Counted from the first letter of the stretch, positions 23,541 through 35,070 are shown. The stretch: 64,000 nucleotides of DNA from Torreya grandis (GCA_037957365.1 JARHVA010001175.1:2244501-2308500); one strand, 5' to 3'. The notes: generated from the sequence alone by a model not told the origin. A program made the numbers and translations.

Positions 23541-25297
23541 AATCTTTCATCACCGATTAGGAGCATGTTGATGATGAAAATTATACTATCAACTAATCAA
23601 CCCTTTCACCTATTGTAAATATTAATTTGGAATCATACCAGTCTAATAGTAAGGTTCTAAAGGTTTAATTATGATCCTAAAGATGCGAGGGGTTTTTTAA
23701 ATGTTATAGGAAATAATGAATAAGTTATCAAACATAACATATTCTATTACAATTTAGAAATCCACTTTATAAAATAGTGAATCAGTTTAGATATGAATAT
23801 GTAATCTATCATATCCAATAGAGATGGACTATGGATTAGATAATCTCTTGAAGGAAAGAAATTTGATTCAGTAAAATAATATATTTCAAGTAATATCTTG
23901 TTTCTGTTATAATAATCTTCCAATGACCTCAAGATAATAAACTAAAAATATAAAGTAAAATACATTTGAGATAAATCAAGATAAATAGATATTTAATCAC
24001 ATAATCAATCAATAAAAGGTAACACATAAGAGATACCACAAACAACAACCAACAAACTAAGAAACAAACAAAAAGATAACATAAAATAAAAAGATAACAA
24101 ACTACAAAAAGAAATAAGGTAAATAACTAAGTAAACCAAACAAGATTAAAACTAAAGACTAAAACAAAATAATTTAAACTAAATATAGACTAAGCAAAGT
24201 CTAACAACTAAAAGAATCTAAGACTAAATTAAATTAAATAAATAAAATTAAAGACTAAATTAACTAAATAAATATTCTAATGTGAAATAAATCTAATAAA
24301 TTATCTAAAACCTAACTAACCTAATAATTTAACTAAACGTAAATCTAAGAAATATTGAATAAATAAATTAATCTAAATGAAAACAAAGAGAAAAGAATAC
24401 TAAAGCAAACTGAAACAAATTAAAAGATAAAAGATATTTTACTAAATAAATAGAAAAGGAAGTAGATTAATTAAAGATTAATCTAAAAATGAAATAAACT
24501 ATATTAAAATTAGATTCAATATATGGTATAATATATAAAAATACAAGCCTCAAAAGAGAGAGTCATCTTAGCAAAATAGATCAAATTTATTTGAGAAAAT
24601 AATATCTTTTTTTACAAATATCTTGAGAGACAACTTTTACAATCAAAATAGCTCAATAAAATATCATAAATAACAAAGTTTTTATCATTATTTGGGTTAA
24701 ATAATTACATTTTGCACATATGAATATAAATAGAAATCATCAAGAGATGTTAAACTTAACAAGATTCAGATAATCTATTATAAGTGATAATATAAAAATA
24801 GATATACCTATGTTGCCTAAGTAATTACTCAACCATCAGAGAAATTACCATTAGGTCTATCTGCAAAAGTCATGTTATCTCAGAGAAGTTGCATAGAAGA
24901 GAAAGAGGGAGAGATAAATGATTAAATTAACAAATGTATAAGTCTTCAATACATATGTTGTTCCTCTTCTTCAAATGAATCCTTGATCTCCTTTTACGCT
25001 TCAAATTTAGTTGAAAAATAAGTTATAACTAACCTTAGTTAGTTATTAGTTTACTTCAATTAATTGACTTTGTAAAAGTTAATTAATATAAACAATTATT
25101 AGTTAACATTTAATTAAAACTTAAAAGTCTTAATAGATCAAGTATTTGAATATAGATCAGATATTTCTTAATGGGTGTGGACCCTAATCAATTAATAATA
25201 AAATAGAATAACATATATTAATCAATAAATAGACAAATCAAAGTTTAATAAAATTCCTATCTATATTAAAACCATCATACATATTCTAAAATTTACT

Positions 25298-25303
25298 TTA
25301 TAT

Positions 25304-25341
<38 letters not shown>
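25298..25341. repeat. TA microsatellite
   Basis: About 22 TA dinucleotides with one interruption. Block 2 has only five at the same site (about 38660) and block 3 has a CA/TG tract there (53244). Confidence 0.9.
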
Positions 25342-25464
25342 TTGGAAATTAAAGTCTGCTATACTTTATAAAATATCACCACAAAAATATCAAAACTAAA
25401 ATTTAAAGTATCAAGTTTAAAAGTATGTAATTTTGTCAACTAAAGTTCAACTAAGAATAAAATT

Positions 25465-26797
25465 TTATCCCTTTGACATCTAATAATCATCAGAATCTGA
25501 AAGAATCTTAATTACAAGTTTCCCCTACTCATTGACACATTCATTGTACTTCATTTCAACTATTGGAAGGTGAATTGTGTTTATTCCATAATCAGTTGTG
25601 GGATCATCCACCTCTAGCTTAATCTGTTTGAGAACTCTAACCTCAACTGGAGTGTTTGTATCATTTTGACTAACCTTTTATCCTAAGTAGTAAGATGAAT
25701 CTCAAGTGTACATTTTATGTAAGATGAAATAAGTTTCTCTAAACTTAAATTCTTGTATCTTAAAATAGGTTCCCTTTGATAACATGAAAGCTCATTAGAA
25801 ACTAAAGGTAGGTCAAGGTTAAAAAAATTCTTGGCATGGGAAACCTCAATATCAAATTGTGTGACTTCATTGGTAGGAGGTGGTTCTCTAACATGTTAAA
25901 AAATTGCAAGAGTGGATGACTAAATTGGAAAATGATGTTTATTACTTTGAAAATGGTAGGAGAAACTGATGTGAGAAGGATTCCTATCACCAAATCTACA
26001 TCCATGAAATCCCCTATTACCCCTATTATTTGTAGCATCAAAAGGTAGATTCTTCAAAATATTTTAAAACTTAATATCTATTGCATTAAAGTGGATAGAC
26101 ATCCTAGCACCTCTATAAAATCTATATCCAAATAGCTTAGACCTAAAACCACCCTTTGAAAAATTTCTATATGGGTTTTGCGAATTCACATTGTTTTAGA
26201 TTAAGGTAAAAATAGGTTTTGAAGGGACTCCAAAACCCTACACAACAAGTAGGAAGATAAACCATAAAGCACATCTAGGTTAACAAAGAACCTACTTACA
26301 GAAAAGTACTAAAACTAGGTTTTATAGGGACCTGTAACCAACAAATAAGACCAAATAGCAGACAAAACACTGATCTAAAATTTAGCCAACTGGATCAACA
26401 AGCTGAATAACCTCCCAGACCAGTAACCAGTAAACCAGAAAAGCGACCAGTTTACTGACCCCAAAAAATCAGTCAGCAACAGGGACCTTTAGATGAATCT
26501 TTTAATGCATCCATAACTAGAGGGGGGACCAAAGCTTAGACTTCTTTCTCCTAACCATAAAGCTACCACCCATGCCTTCGAAAAAATCTTTGGATTCAAT
26601 ATATGAGAGTCTGGCTCTTAGAAAGATTCTCCAAAATAGGGGAGGAGACCAACCTCCTCCTCTGGCTCAGCTATATCACTAACCACAGCCTCTACAGGAG
26701 TTTCCTTGTGTGAATTCACAGTTACCATAAGCTGATTTCTCCAACCTTAATTATCACTATCTCTATGTGATTTGGTTTGATTCCATCCAAACAACAT
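25465..26797 (-). pseudogene. Conserved accessory ORF of element C, copy 1
   Basis: Starts with ATG at 26797-26795 and ends at TAA 25467-25465. It is interrupted after about 28 codons by the LINE-like insertion 26191-26711 plus duplicated target; net length is about 803 bp, against 806 and 804 bp in the other two copies. The kept frame includes NFSKGGF, RMSIHFNAID, HVREPPPTNEVTQFDIEV and DLPLVSNELS. A second insertion (26810) lies 13 bp upstream of the ATG. Product unknown; see copy 3 for the least broken version. Confidence 0.65.
26191..26711 (-). mobile_element. LINE-like retroposon insertion 2 (minus)
   Basis: Flanked by GAATTCACA (26182-26190 and 26712-26720). The plus-strand left end TTTTAGATTAAGGTAAAAA is the complement of the family 3' terminus. 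Comparison with blocks 2 and 3, which read straight through this site (about 39525, 54165), shows the insertion exactly. About 520 bp, 5'-truncated; mostly 3' untranslated sequence, with a short broken charged reading frame near 26600-26700. Confidence 0.85.
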
Positions 26798-26809
26798 AAA
26801 TACAATCTA

Positions 26810-26938
26810 TAGTTTCCACTCCTTTTGAGATCTATAGTTTTTGCTTCTTCCTTGTATTTTTTAGGCTATGCCTATGGTTTTGGATTCCTTGTACTATCGG
26901 GGCCCCTTCAAAACCTGCTTTTACCTTAATCTAAAACT
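26810..26938 (+). mobile_element. LINE-like retroposon insertion 3 (plus, 129 bp)
   Basis: Flanked by the perfect 13-bp duplication TAAATACAATCTA (26797-26809 and 26939-26951). Ends GGGGCCCCTTCAAAACC then TTACCTTAATCTAAAACT. Blocks 2 and 3 have one copy of the target and no insert. It is the shortest member seen: only the last 129 bp of the family. Confidence 0.88.
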
Positions 26939-27462
26939 TAAATACAATCTAAAAATCAACATATACATATTCAAAATGAAATCAGACTGTATTTTTAAAT
27001 CAATAAAATAACCTCTATATTATCAAATGATTGAAACATAACTTGAATTGCTCTAATTATGTCCACTAATCACCACGAATTTCCATTTTGAAACTTGAAA
27101 TAAAATTATGTTCTTATAACTTTATTTTTTTGAAATATATAGTCATATCTTCTAAATTTTGTATGAATATGAAAAAACCAATTAAAACCACACATAATTT
27201 TTAAACTGAAATAACTCAACATGATTGATGAAATATCTTATGAAAACTATTTATGACTTATACTTCTTAAACTACAGTCTATAAAACTTCTTTAAAGGAA
27301 TGAAGAACTTGAAAAATAAAAAATAGTTCAACATATCTTTTAATCAATATAAACCTGAATAATAACTACATTTTCCCAAATCATACTTCAAATTAAAAAT
27401 CAACTTCATACTATCTAGAAAACCTTAACATGAAACCTTAATAAAGTATATTTTGTCAGAAC

Positions 27463-27546
27463 CACAGTTTCACTTCTTCAACAATATCTTAAACTAAAAA
27501 TAACCATTATTTCACTTCTTGGATAATATCTTAAATTGAAAATAAT
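27463..27546. repeat. 43-bp tandem duplication, block 1
   Basis: Two copies of a unit beginning TTTCACTTCTT and ending CTTAAAYTRAAAATAA. The duplication is present in all three blocks, so it predates the array. Confidence 0.75.
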
Positions 27547-28984
27547 TTATGCGTTCATTAAAAGAAATATCTACAAGAATCATTAACAGAACACTACTCA
27601 TTCAAATCATTATGTCAAGCTGAGAAAAAATTATTATGGCCTCTTCATACAACCTTTACATTAACATCTAGCTTCAAAACAAAACCTAGGATTTCAAAAC
27701 TAAGGTGTAAATCTAGTAATAATTTCATTATGTTTGAAGATAAGCCTACTATATTTTTGTATGCAGACTTATCCTTCAAATAAAGATTCAAAACTAAAAT
27801 TTGTGCATGAAAAATATATCTTTAATAGACCAAATATAGTTGCATTTATGTGTTTGAACCATCTTCTAACAACTTCTCTATATCATGGCCGACCATATCA
27901 TTCAGAACTTTCAAAATGTATGAATAGAATTCACTTTATAGAAAACCCATAAATAAATGAAACTATAAAATACTACGACTGAGAAACACTTTTTTCATCT
28001 TAAACACAATCCCTATTTTTCTATATCACTTTATATGATCAACCAATAATCATTCAAGGCTTTCCAAATATTATCAAACAAACAAGAGGAGTTTGTTTCT
28101 ACAAAAAACCTAAAATATGAATCTTCACTACCAAACAAAATCTTATCAAACCTATAAACTTTGAACTCTTATCAAGTTTTCCAATATTTCACATTTTGCA
28201 AAACCCTAATATGAATAGTATTAAGGTTTCAAGACTAGATACATTAAATATCTCAATATGATAAAATTGTCAAAATGCAAACTAAATCACAACTTTTGAT
28301 AAAATTTCTTACTATTTCAAAGTTCAACACATTATATCTCCACATCATAACATGCAGGTTTTCTTTCAAAACTAGAACTAATATTCATGAAACATAAACC
28401 TTTAAAATCTTTTCAAATATTCATAAAATAATCATTCAATTATAAAATTGAAGTCTCAATGACACCCCTTCAACTATAGATTTTTTGAAACACACCATTG
28501 AATATATTTCTAGATATATTAAGCACAGAACCTCAACACTATGCATATTTGAAAAAGAAAAGCCTCAAACTATTCAAGAAACCCAGGTTCATAACAACTT
28601 ATTTTTATCTCATATTCTAATAAGAATATATCAATAAAAACCATTTACTTCAATATTTCATGCATGAAAGTGACAAGGAGAAAACCATGATCTTTCTTAA
28701 CTTTCCAACATACATGCACAGACATATGCAGAATAGAATCCATTTATTATCATGAAACTAAAAACTATTCAAAATATCAATAGAATATTTCTCAAAACTT
28801 ATTTATTTTGTTTATGGCATACCTAAAAATGCTTCTTTACTACCTTTCTACCCAAAATTTGTCTGCAACTCACAAATCCAAATTGATAGAGTCATGCTTC
28901 CATAAACAAGCTTCATGAAATGACCAAAAACAAGAAACACAATCTATTTGTAATTACCATCCTTCATCATAACTAACTTGCTTG

Positions 28985-29330
28985 TGTCTACCTCTTATTG
29001 GCTCATCAAAATTGATGATGTACTTAGCACTTCTGCCAACTAGATTAGCAAAATGATCAAACTTAGTAATCACCAAATTGTTTACTAAACATCTTACCAA
29101 ATTATATTATTTGAGGCATGTATACCTCACATTAACTTCTTGAACCACTAAAATTATTTCCATGATCTTGAAAGCTCTCGAATATGCCTTTACATTAATT
29201 CATTTGCCAACTGGTGCCATATCGTCTGCCAACTAGATTCCCAACTCACCATTTACAAGTCTCGAAGTGTAGACCACAATAAGTTTGAAATCATAAAACT
29301 TATGCCTTTTGAAACTATATACCTCAAGAC
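28985..29330 (-). other. Possible second conserved frame, block 1
   Basis: A minus-strand frame reads FKRHKFYDF, LIVVYTSRLVNGELGI, INVKAYSR, LVRCLVNNLVITKFDHFANL, VGRSAKYIINFDEPIRGRH with a few stops. The same frame and wording occur at 41655-41985, 56295-56615 and, in the patch, about 46375-46720, without relative indels. It may be coding, but no family is recognised and the AT bias can mimic protein, so this is only a candidate. Confidence 0.3.
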
Positions 29331-30684
29331 ATATACTTAGGTTAATCCAATTAACCTTCCAAACAAAACTTTATGTCCTCAAAATCACCATTCCTTGATA
29401 CATATACTTAGGTTAAAAATATTCAAAAATATCATAGCCTGATAGATTCATTAGTATCAACTCAACCTTAGGATAAATAACCATAGGTTAGAACCTTATT
29501 AAATTTGATAATCTTAGTATAAGTTTAGAACCTTTATAATTCTTAGATAACCTTAGAAAATAATTTATCCTAGTATCAAACCAACTTATTCATGTCAACA
29601 TTTTTTATATTTAACCGATCATTGTATGAAATATATTTATCCATTTAGGGTTCATAGTTCAAATTTTCAACTAAAATTCATGATATATAAAATGAGATAT
29701 TTGATTTGATAAACCATATACATTACTTTCACAAAATGTAGCAATTATAACTAATCTTCACAATTCAAGAAATGAACTAAGAGGGAAATCATTATAACCA
29801 GTTAATATACCATTTTATCTGATACAAACCAAGCTACATATTGTCATGAAAATGATAATATCAAATTAGTCAACATAAATTGTTCACATTGTCAAATGAA
29901 ACTGATCTAAAATTCATATAATACATTGAAGATCAATGTAGATATGATAATCATGTAATACTTTCAACAATTAAAATGTCTTTATTTCAAACTAAAAATA
30001 TTGTATTATCATTTGATCATGAACCAATTGAAAACAAAATGATTTTTTATAAACATTCACATTGATAGATAGATATGCATATTTTATTCATTTATCTATT
30101 TATGCTCTTCAAAACCACCTAAAATATAAATGTGAATTCATAATCTAATTATCATAAATCTATAATTAAAAATATGCATCTAAATATACTATTAATTGAC
30201 CAAGTCCCTAACACAATTTTAAAATTTATGACTGGGTCATCTCTATGGTAGAAAAGTATTAGTTTTTAGAAAAATGAAAGGAGGTGTGAAAATAGGCATA
30301 GCAATAATGACCTTAATAGTTGATTTTGTGAAATGAAATTAAGTAGCAATCAAATTATCTATTGATAAAACATAATATTAAGAGTGTGATCAAGGTAAAT
30401 CATTTCTCAAGTAGCTATGCAAGAACCCCTTTAATAATGAATTTCAACAAGGGATGAAATGTTTGGATAGCATGGCACGAAGAAAGAGAATGATATAGCA
30501 AAAAAAATTGGGCTGCATTCATAATCTAATACAAATACTTTAAGTACAAAATCTAAAAATTAAGTAATATTTTAACAACTAGATACAACTCAGCATATAT
30601 TATTCATTCATAAAAAAATAAAATTCATGAAAAGTAATATCTTAAAATAATTAATACTTATAGTAGAATTTTATCAACCTCACA

Positions 30685-30889
30685 TTCTTCATTAATAAAG
30701 TGAAACTCTTTCATTTTTAACCTTCATTGATCTTTCCACAATAAAAATTAACACAGTAAAGGCAAACAGCAAACCAAAATAGAAAAAAAAATAAAGATAG
30801 CAAAGAAAAGAAATGCAAAACCAAAAAAAATAGAAAAACAAAAGAAACAAACAAATTTTAAAGTAGCTAATCATGTAATAATTTTAAAT
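30685..30889 (-). other. 3' low-complexity region, unit 1
   Basis: On the minus strand this is T-rich sequence between the integrase end and the block. It reads by chance as a Phe/Leu/Tyr-rich peptide (30692-30874), matched by a similar one at 43276-43554. The purine-rich AATGAAGAA followed by TG at 30685 is the polypurine-tract candidate for the long-LTR model. Confidence 0.45.
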
Positions 30890-31990
30890 GATGGCCATTA
30901 ACTAATTAGCATAACCAATTTCTTTCAAGATCTTTTAAATAAAAAGCATTGTTTCCAAGTATAGTGGTAATTCTATAAGGACAAATCCATAATAAATCAA
31001 ATTTTTCATGTTTACCATGATCTTCGTGTGCTTTATCAAACTAAATTATCAAATTTTTATTACAAACTTTTTTATCAAAAAAAATTTTCAATTTTAGTTT
31101 ATTCCTTTCTAATTTCTATAATGTTGTTATTTTATATTCATCAAGATCTACTAAATCATGCAATCTTTGTTGAATCAAATTAGTATCTTTAGCAACATAT
31201 TGTAAAGTGGTTCTAGCTGAAGAAATTTAAAATTTTATTGGTAAAGTGGCCTCAAATCCATATGTTAACATGAATGGAAAATAAATGGTTGCTACCTTGA
31301 CAATAGTCCTATTAACCCATAAAGCTTGAAAAAATTTAAGATGCCAATTTATTTTATTTTTGCAAACTAATTTCTTTATGATCTTAATCAATTTTTTATT
31401 CATTGACTCGGTTTAACCATTACCTTGAGGATAATATTTGGACAAATAACTAGATATAATTGAATATTTACCCAAAAAATTTAGAAATTCATTTGAAACA
31501 AATGTCTATTATCAGAAATAATTTCATAAGGAACTCTAAATCTAGAAAAAATATGATTTTCTAAAAATAAGATTAATTCACCTGTTACAAAACTTTTAAA
31601 TGTTTTATCTTCAGGCCACTTAGTGAAATAATATGTAGTTATTAATATATATTTATGACCAATAGATAAAGGTGGGTGTATATTTGAAATAAAGTCAATA
31701 CCCTATTTTATAAATAGATTTTTAGGAATGATAGTGTTTAAAGGCATTGTAAGCAACTTATCTCTACCAACTAATAATTAATATGGCATACAAGAATGAA
31801 CTAACTTATAAGCATCTTGAAATAGAGTAGGTCAATAATAACTTGATCTTAAAATCTTATAAGCAGTTATTTTTGTAGTTTAATGTCCACTACAATTTTT
31901 TTATGATAACCCTTAAGAAATTTTTGGGTTTGATCTTGTGTAAGACATCTTAATAAAACTCCATCTCTATTTCTATAAAATAGAAAAAAA
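30890..31990 (-). pseudogene. Integrase remnant, unit 1
   Basis: From the N-terminus (right to left): HHCC region FLLFYRNRDGVLLRCL, then TAYKILRSSYY-stop-PTLFQDAYKLVHSCMPY (about 31900-31770), catalytic core GIDFISNIHPPLSIGHKYIL (Asp at 31694-31696), TTYYFTKWPED, FSRFRVPYEIISDN (Asp at 31511-31513), YYPQ...NG-stop-TES (Glu at 31408-31410), and the C-terminal domain DKAHEDHGKHEKFDLLWICP, YRITTILGNNAFYLKDLE (31050-30920). So the D, D, E triad survives, but a 4-bp deletion near 31500 shifts the frame and stops abound. The WPTLF Trp is TGA. Confidence 0.85.
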
Positions 31991-32279
31991 TTGAATAAAC
32001 ATAAATTTAAAGCTTTTAATCTCAAAGATTGTCTTTGCTTTTTATCAAGATTATTAGTATGAGCTTTATTTTGAAAATAAAATACTAATTTATGATACTA
32101 ATCATCTTCAGCCAATATACAATCCCATCCATTCATCTCAAGACCAAACTTAAAAATTTTAGAAAAATCAGCAATCTTCATGATCTTTAAATGGGGCTTT
32201 GCATTTAAATTATCATTAACTGAAAAAAGTAAAACATAAATATCTAAAGAAGCATTTTTAGTAGGTGTTTTGCTAAGTC

Positions 32280-32770
32280 ATTACCTTTAATTATTTTTGA
32301 AGTTTTAAATTCAAGATCAAACTCTTAAATACGTAAAATCCATTTAGCAAGTCTTTCTTGAATGTTTGGTTGTTTTAAAAGATAAGACAAAATTAATACA
32401 TTAGATCACACAAAAACTTTACTTCTCATTAATAATTAATCAAATTTAATCAAAGAGGAAATTAATAAGAAAACAATTTTTTCAATAAGAGGGTACCTAG
32501 TTTCAACATCTTTTAAAACTTGACTCATTTAATCAATTAGTTTTGCTTGATTATTTTCAAATTTTTGATTGATGACAGTTGCAATAGCTTTTTTAGTAGC
32601 ATTAACATAAAGAATGAATGTTTTATTTAAATCAAGTTTAAAAATAACTGGAGCACTTTCAATAGCATCTTTAACACTATTAAATGTTAAATCAGTGCCT
32701 TCATCTTAAGTGTAAATTTTATCTTTTTTAAGAAATAATTATAGAGGATTAGACTTATCAGTAAAATATG
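32280..32770 (-). pseudogene. Degenerate Ty3 RNase H, unit 1
   Basis: Follows RT. Seen: VKDAIESAPVIFKLDLNKTF, ILYVNATKKAIATVI with Asn (32601-32603) where Ty3 RNase H has the catalytic Asp, then MSQVLKDVETRYPLIEK, SKVFV-stop-SNVLILSYLLKQ, AKWILRI, EFDLEF and GNDLAKHL. Fold motifs are kept but the first Asp is gone. All three units share Asn here, so the loss predates the array. Integrase follows directly, with no second RNase H between. Confidence 0.75.
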
Positions 32771-32789
32771 ATATGAATTTATTAATAAA

Positions 32790-33770
32790 ATTTATTTTAC
32801 AAAAGAAATACCTTAAACTAAATTGATCTTTAGAAGGAGGTAATTATTTAATAACTTTAACACATTTGCAATCTATTGAAATGTCATCTTTAAAAATAAT
32901 ATGTCCAAATAGCTTACCTTTGATAACACCAAAAACTATTTTTTTTGGATTTAAAGAAACACTATACTTTCTACATCTTGTGAAAACTTCATGAAGATGA
33001 TCTAAATGGTTTTTTTCTTTTCAAATGAACAGTGAGATCATATAAATAAACTTGAATAACAATGTCAATCAAATCATCAAAAACCACATGTATAGCTCTT
33101 TGAAAAGTAGCTCTCTTCATGCTAATTGTTTGGTTCATCTAAATTCAGTAATTCATAAGTTCTAATTCATATCTCAACATAAGAAATGGTGGAAGAATTA
33201 GATGACTCAATAGATGTACTAGATCAATCTTCTATTTTTATGAAAGCAATTTCATTATTAATGAGAATCCATGTGATATCTTTTCCAACAAAAGCACCAG
33301 TTATTCTTTACCAATCTCTACCTAAAAACATAGTGTAATTGCTAAAAATATCCTCAAACAAGCCAAGTAATCCTCCCACACCATCTCTGCATATTAACCA
33401 AAAAAACCATCTAATAAAGACATCATTTTTTATCTTGCAACTCATTATAAAATCTGATCTATACTTGGTAGAGAAAAATTATCCTTAACAATAGCTTTAT
33501 TCAAATCTTTAAAATCAACATATAATCTAGTGTCACTATTTTTCATCTTAACTGGCACTAAATTAACTACCCATTCAGAATATTTTATAAGAAAAATGAC
33601 ACTAGCATCAATCATTTTATCTAGCTCTTTGTTAATAGTGTCTTCTAAAAAAGGGCTAATCTTTTATATTTTCTATCTTACAAGTTTAATACCAAATTTT
33701 ATAGGTATGTCATGTTTAATAATTTTGATATCATAACTTTTAAGATCTTTATAAGACCAAGCAAAAATAT
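32790..33770 (-). pseudogene. Reverse transcriptase remnant, unit 1
   Basis: N-terminal half intact in one frame at 33770-33433: IFAWSYKDLK, IIKHDIPIKFG, LEDTINKELDKMIDASVIF, KYSEWVVNLVPVKMKN, YVDFKDLNKAI, FSLPSIDQIL. A foreign patch (33127-33395) then replaces about 115 bp of the fingers-palm region. The C-terminal part resumes with TFQRAIHVVFDDLIDIVIQV followed by YLYDL: the catalytic YLDD has Tyr (33040-33042) for the first Asp, so it could not polymerise even if repaired. KDQ and CKINF-type wording closes the domain at about 32800. Confidence 0.85.
33127..33395. repeat. Ectopic copy of protease/RNase H-side sequence in RT
   Basis: About 215 bp (33127-33345) match 34577-34805 of the same unit, both in minus-strand sense, followed by about 50 bp of unmatched filler. 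Units 2 and 3 have continuous RT here. The left junction shares TTCATGCTAATT with the donor. This looks like a template switch or repair event. Confidence 0.75.
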
Positions 33771-33995
33771 CAATGAATTATTTAAACAACTTAATGAATT
33801 TAACCTTCCCACTTGTAGTAACTTGAATACTTAAATAAATATATTTTAGATCTTCTTTTATACCTAAGTTGATAGGAATAGTTTCACCTATGATTCTCCA
33901 GGAAGATTCTTCCATGCTAAATATTTTGAACTGATTATTAAGTGTAAACATAGATTCTAAACTTACTAGACCTGCAAGTAATTTGTTAGTACTTA

Positions 33996-34119
33996 ATTAC
34001 AAATAATCCTCACAATTTAACACATAATCATCATGATCAAAATAAGTATTCTTAATGAAAGAATCTATATGTTCATCATAAATAAAAATAGACCAACTAT
34101 CATTCAAATCAAGAATTTT
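33996..34119 (-). pseudogene. RNase H-RT linker, unit 1
   Basis: In frame with the upstream RNase H: FYHKILDLNDSWSIFIYDEH, IDSFIKNTYFDHDDYVLNCEDYL. The linker joins the archaeal-type RNase H to RT and is conserved in unit 2 (48649-48299). It has an acidic DHDDYV centre; function unknown. Confidence 0.55.
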
Positions 34120-34560
34120 ATGATAAAAAAATTTAACATAAGAGAAGTTTGTGGTAGGTTCATTCTCACTTAGAATTGGATTAGATGCAAAAACATCAAG
34201 TTTATCTACTCTAATATTAAATTCTCTAAGAATATGAGTGATATTAAATACCTCAAAATATTTGAGTAAAGACCAAACCTTTTTCATATAATGATGTATA
34301 TGAGTTTGATTAGTTTTATAAAAAATTTAAACTTGTCTAACAACCAATTCAGAATATCCAAAGACTTCTAAATGTTTAATATTAAGTTATATTAATTTTT
34401 CCAAACTTAAAATTGTTTCAAATTATGCAGTATTATTAATATTTTCAAATGATAATTTGAATGCATAATGAAATATCTTACCAATAGGATAAATTAGACA
34501 AATTCTAGCACCATTGCCTTATTAAGAACAAGCTCCATCAACATAAAGTGACCATAATAT
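34120..34560 (-). pseudogene. Archaeal-type RNase H before RT, unit 1
   Basis: Seen right to left: WSLYVDGACS (first catalytic Asp 34537-34539), GNGARICLIYPIGKIFHYAF, KLSFENINNTA-stop-FE (the catalytic Glu position is TAA), LNIKHLEVFGYSELVVRQ (Tyr where GDSELV has Asp), VWSLLKYFEVFNITHILREF and RVDKLDVFASN (final Asp). The order and spacing fit the second RNase H of plant Tat elements. The oddity is its place between protease and RT; in element B of this window it lies after RT. The same placement holds in units 2 and 3, so it is ancestral to the array. Confidence 0.85.
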
Positions 34561-34619
34561 GTTTTTCTTAAAGAATTCTTCATGCTAATTTTTTTACTCA
34601 TCTAAAATCAGCAATTCAT

Positions 34620-35070
34620 AAGTTCCAGTTCTTATCTCAACATAAGAAATGGTGGAAGAAGTAGATGACTCAATATATTTACTAGATCAATATTCTCTTT
34701 TTATGAAAGCAATTTTATTATTAACAAGAATCCATGTGATATCTTTTCCAACAAAAGCATCAGTTATTTTTGACCAATCTCTACCTAACAACATAACGTA
34801 GTTTTTAGAAATATTTAAAACTTAGATATTAATCATACATCTAACTCTTTCATCTTGAGAAATCTTAATACCTATGTCACAAAACTTACCATAACTTTTA
34901 GTTTGTCTAGAATCAAATGTAGTAAGTTTCCTAGTGTCAGTTTCATAAGATATACCTAACTGATCTGTAATAAATTCAAGCATTATATTCTTTAAATCAC
35001 CTATATCTAAGATACAATTATGGATTAATTTATTAAAAAATGTAATTATAACATAAAAAAGAGGTATATA
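34620..35070 (-). pseudogene. Aspartic protease, unit 1
   Basis: HNCILDIGDLKNIML at about 35020-34980 holds D-I-G (34999-35007) in the place of D-[ST]-G, ITDQLGISYETD follows, and VMLLGRDWSKITDAFVG at about 34797-34750 is the second signature (LLGRPW). The reading is open for most of 35010-34690. Upstream lies the gag-protease spacer (35240-35046, NKAVKNSKTD). The unusual D-I-G is shared with unit 2, so it may be an old mutation or a family trait. Confidence 0.75.

Larger units (their letters stand above)
23566..30684 (-). repeat. LTR-bearing block 1
   Basis: The plus-strand left end TGTTGATGATGAAAATT is shared by blocks 2 and 3 (36966, 51516) and is the 3' end of the LTR on the minus strand. 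The left flank (to 23565) is unrelated to internal sequence, so this is the outer edge of the array. About 7.1 kb including two LINE-like insertions (about 0.67 kb with target duplications), so 6.45 kb net. Contents from left: A-rich zone (24.0-24.5 kb), TA microsatellite, a 267-codon frame, then mostly non-coding AT-rich DNA. The right limit is a guess based on a purine-rich minus-strand GAAGAA|TG at 30685; the true LTR may be only the left 1.5-2 kb. Confidence 0.6.

Noticed and set aside
26191..26938. TIR transposon of 748 bp
   Set aside because: Each half has its own target duplication and opposite orientation; two separate retroposons explain it.
30692..30874. Membrane protein (Phe/Leu/Tyr-rich ORF), also 43276-43554
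   Set aside because: Low-complexity T-rich DNA reads this way in any frame; no start context or conserved length.
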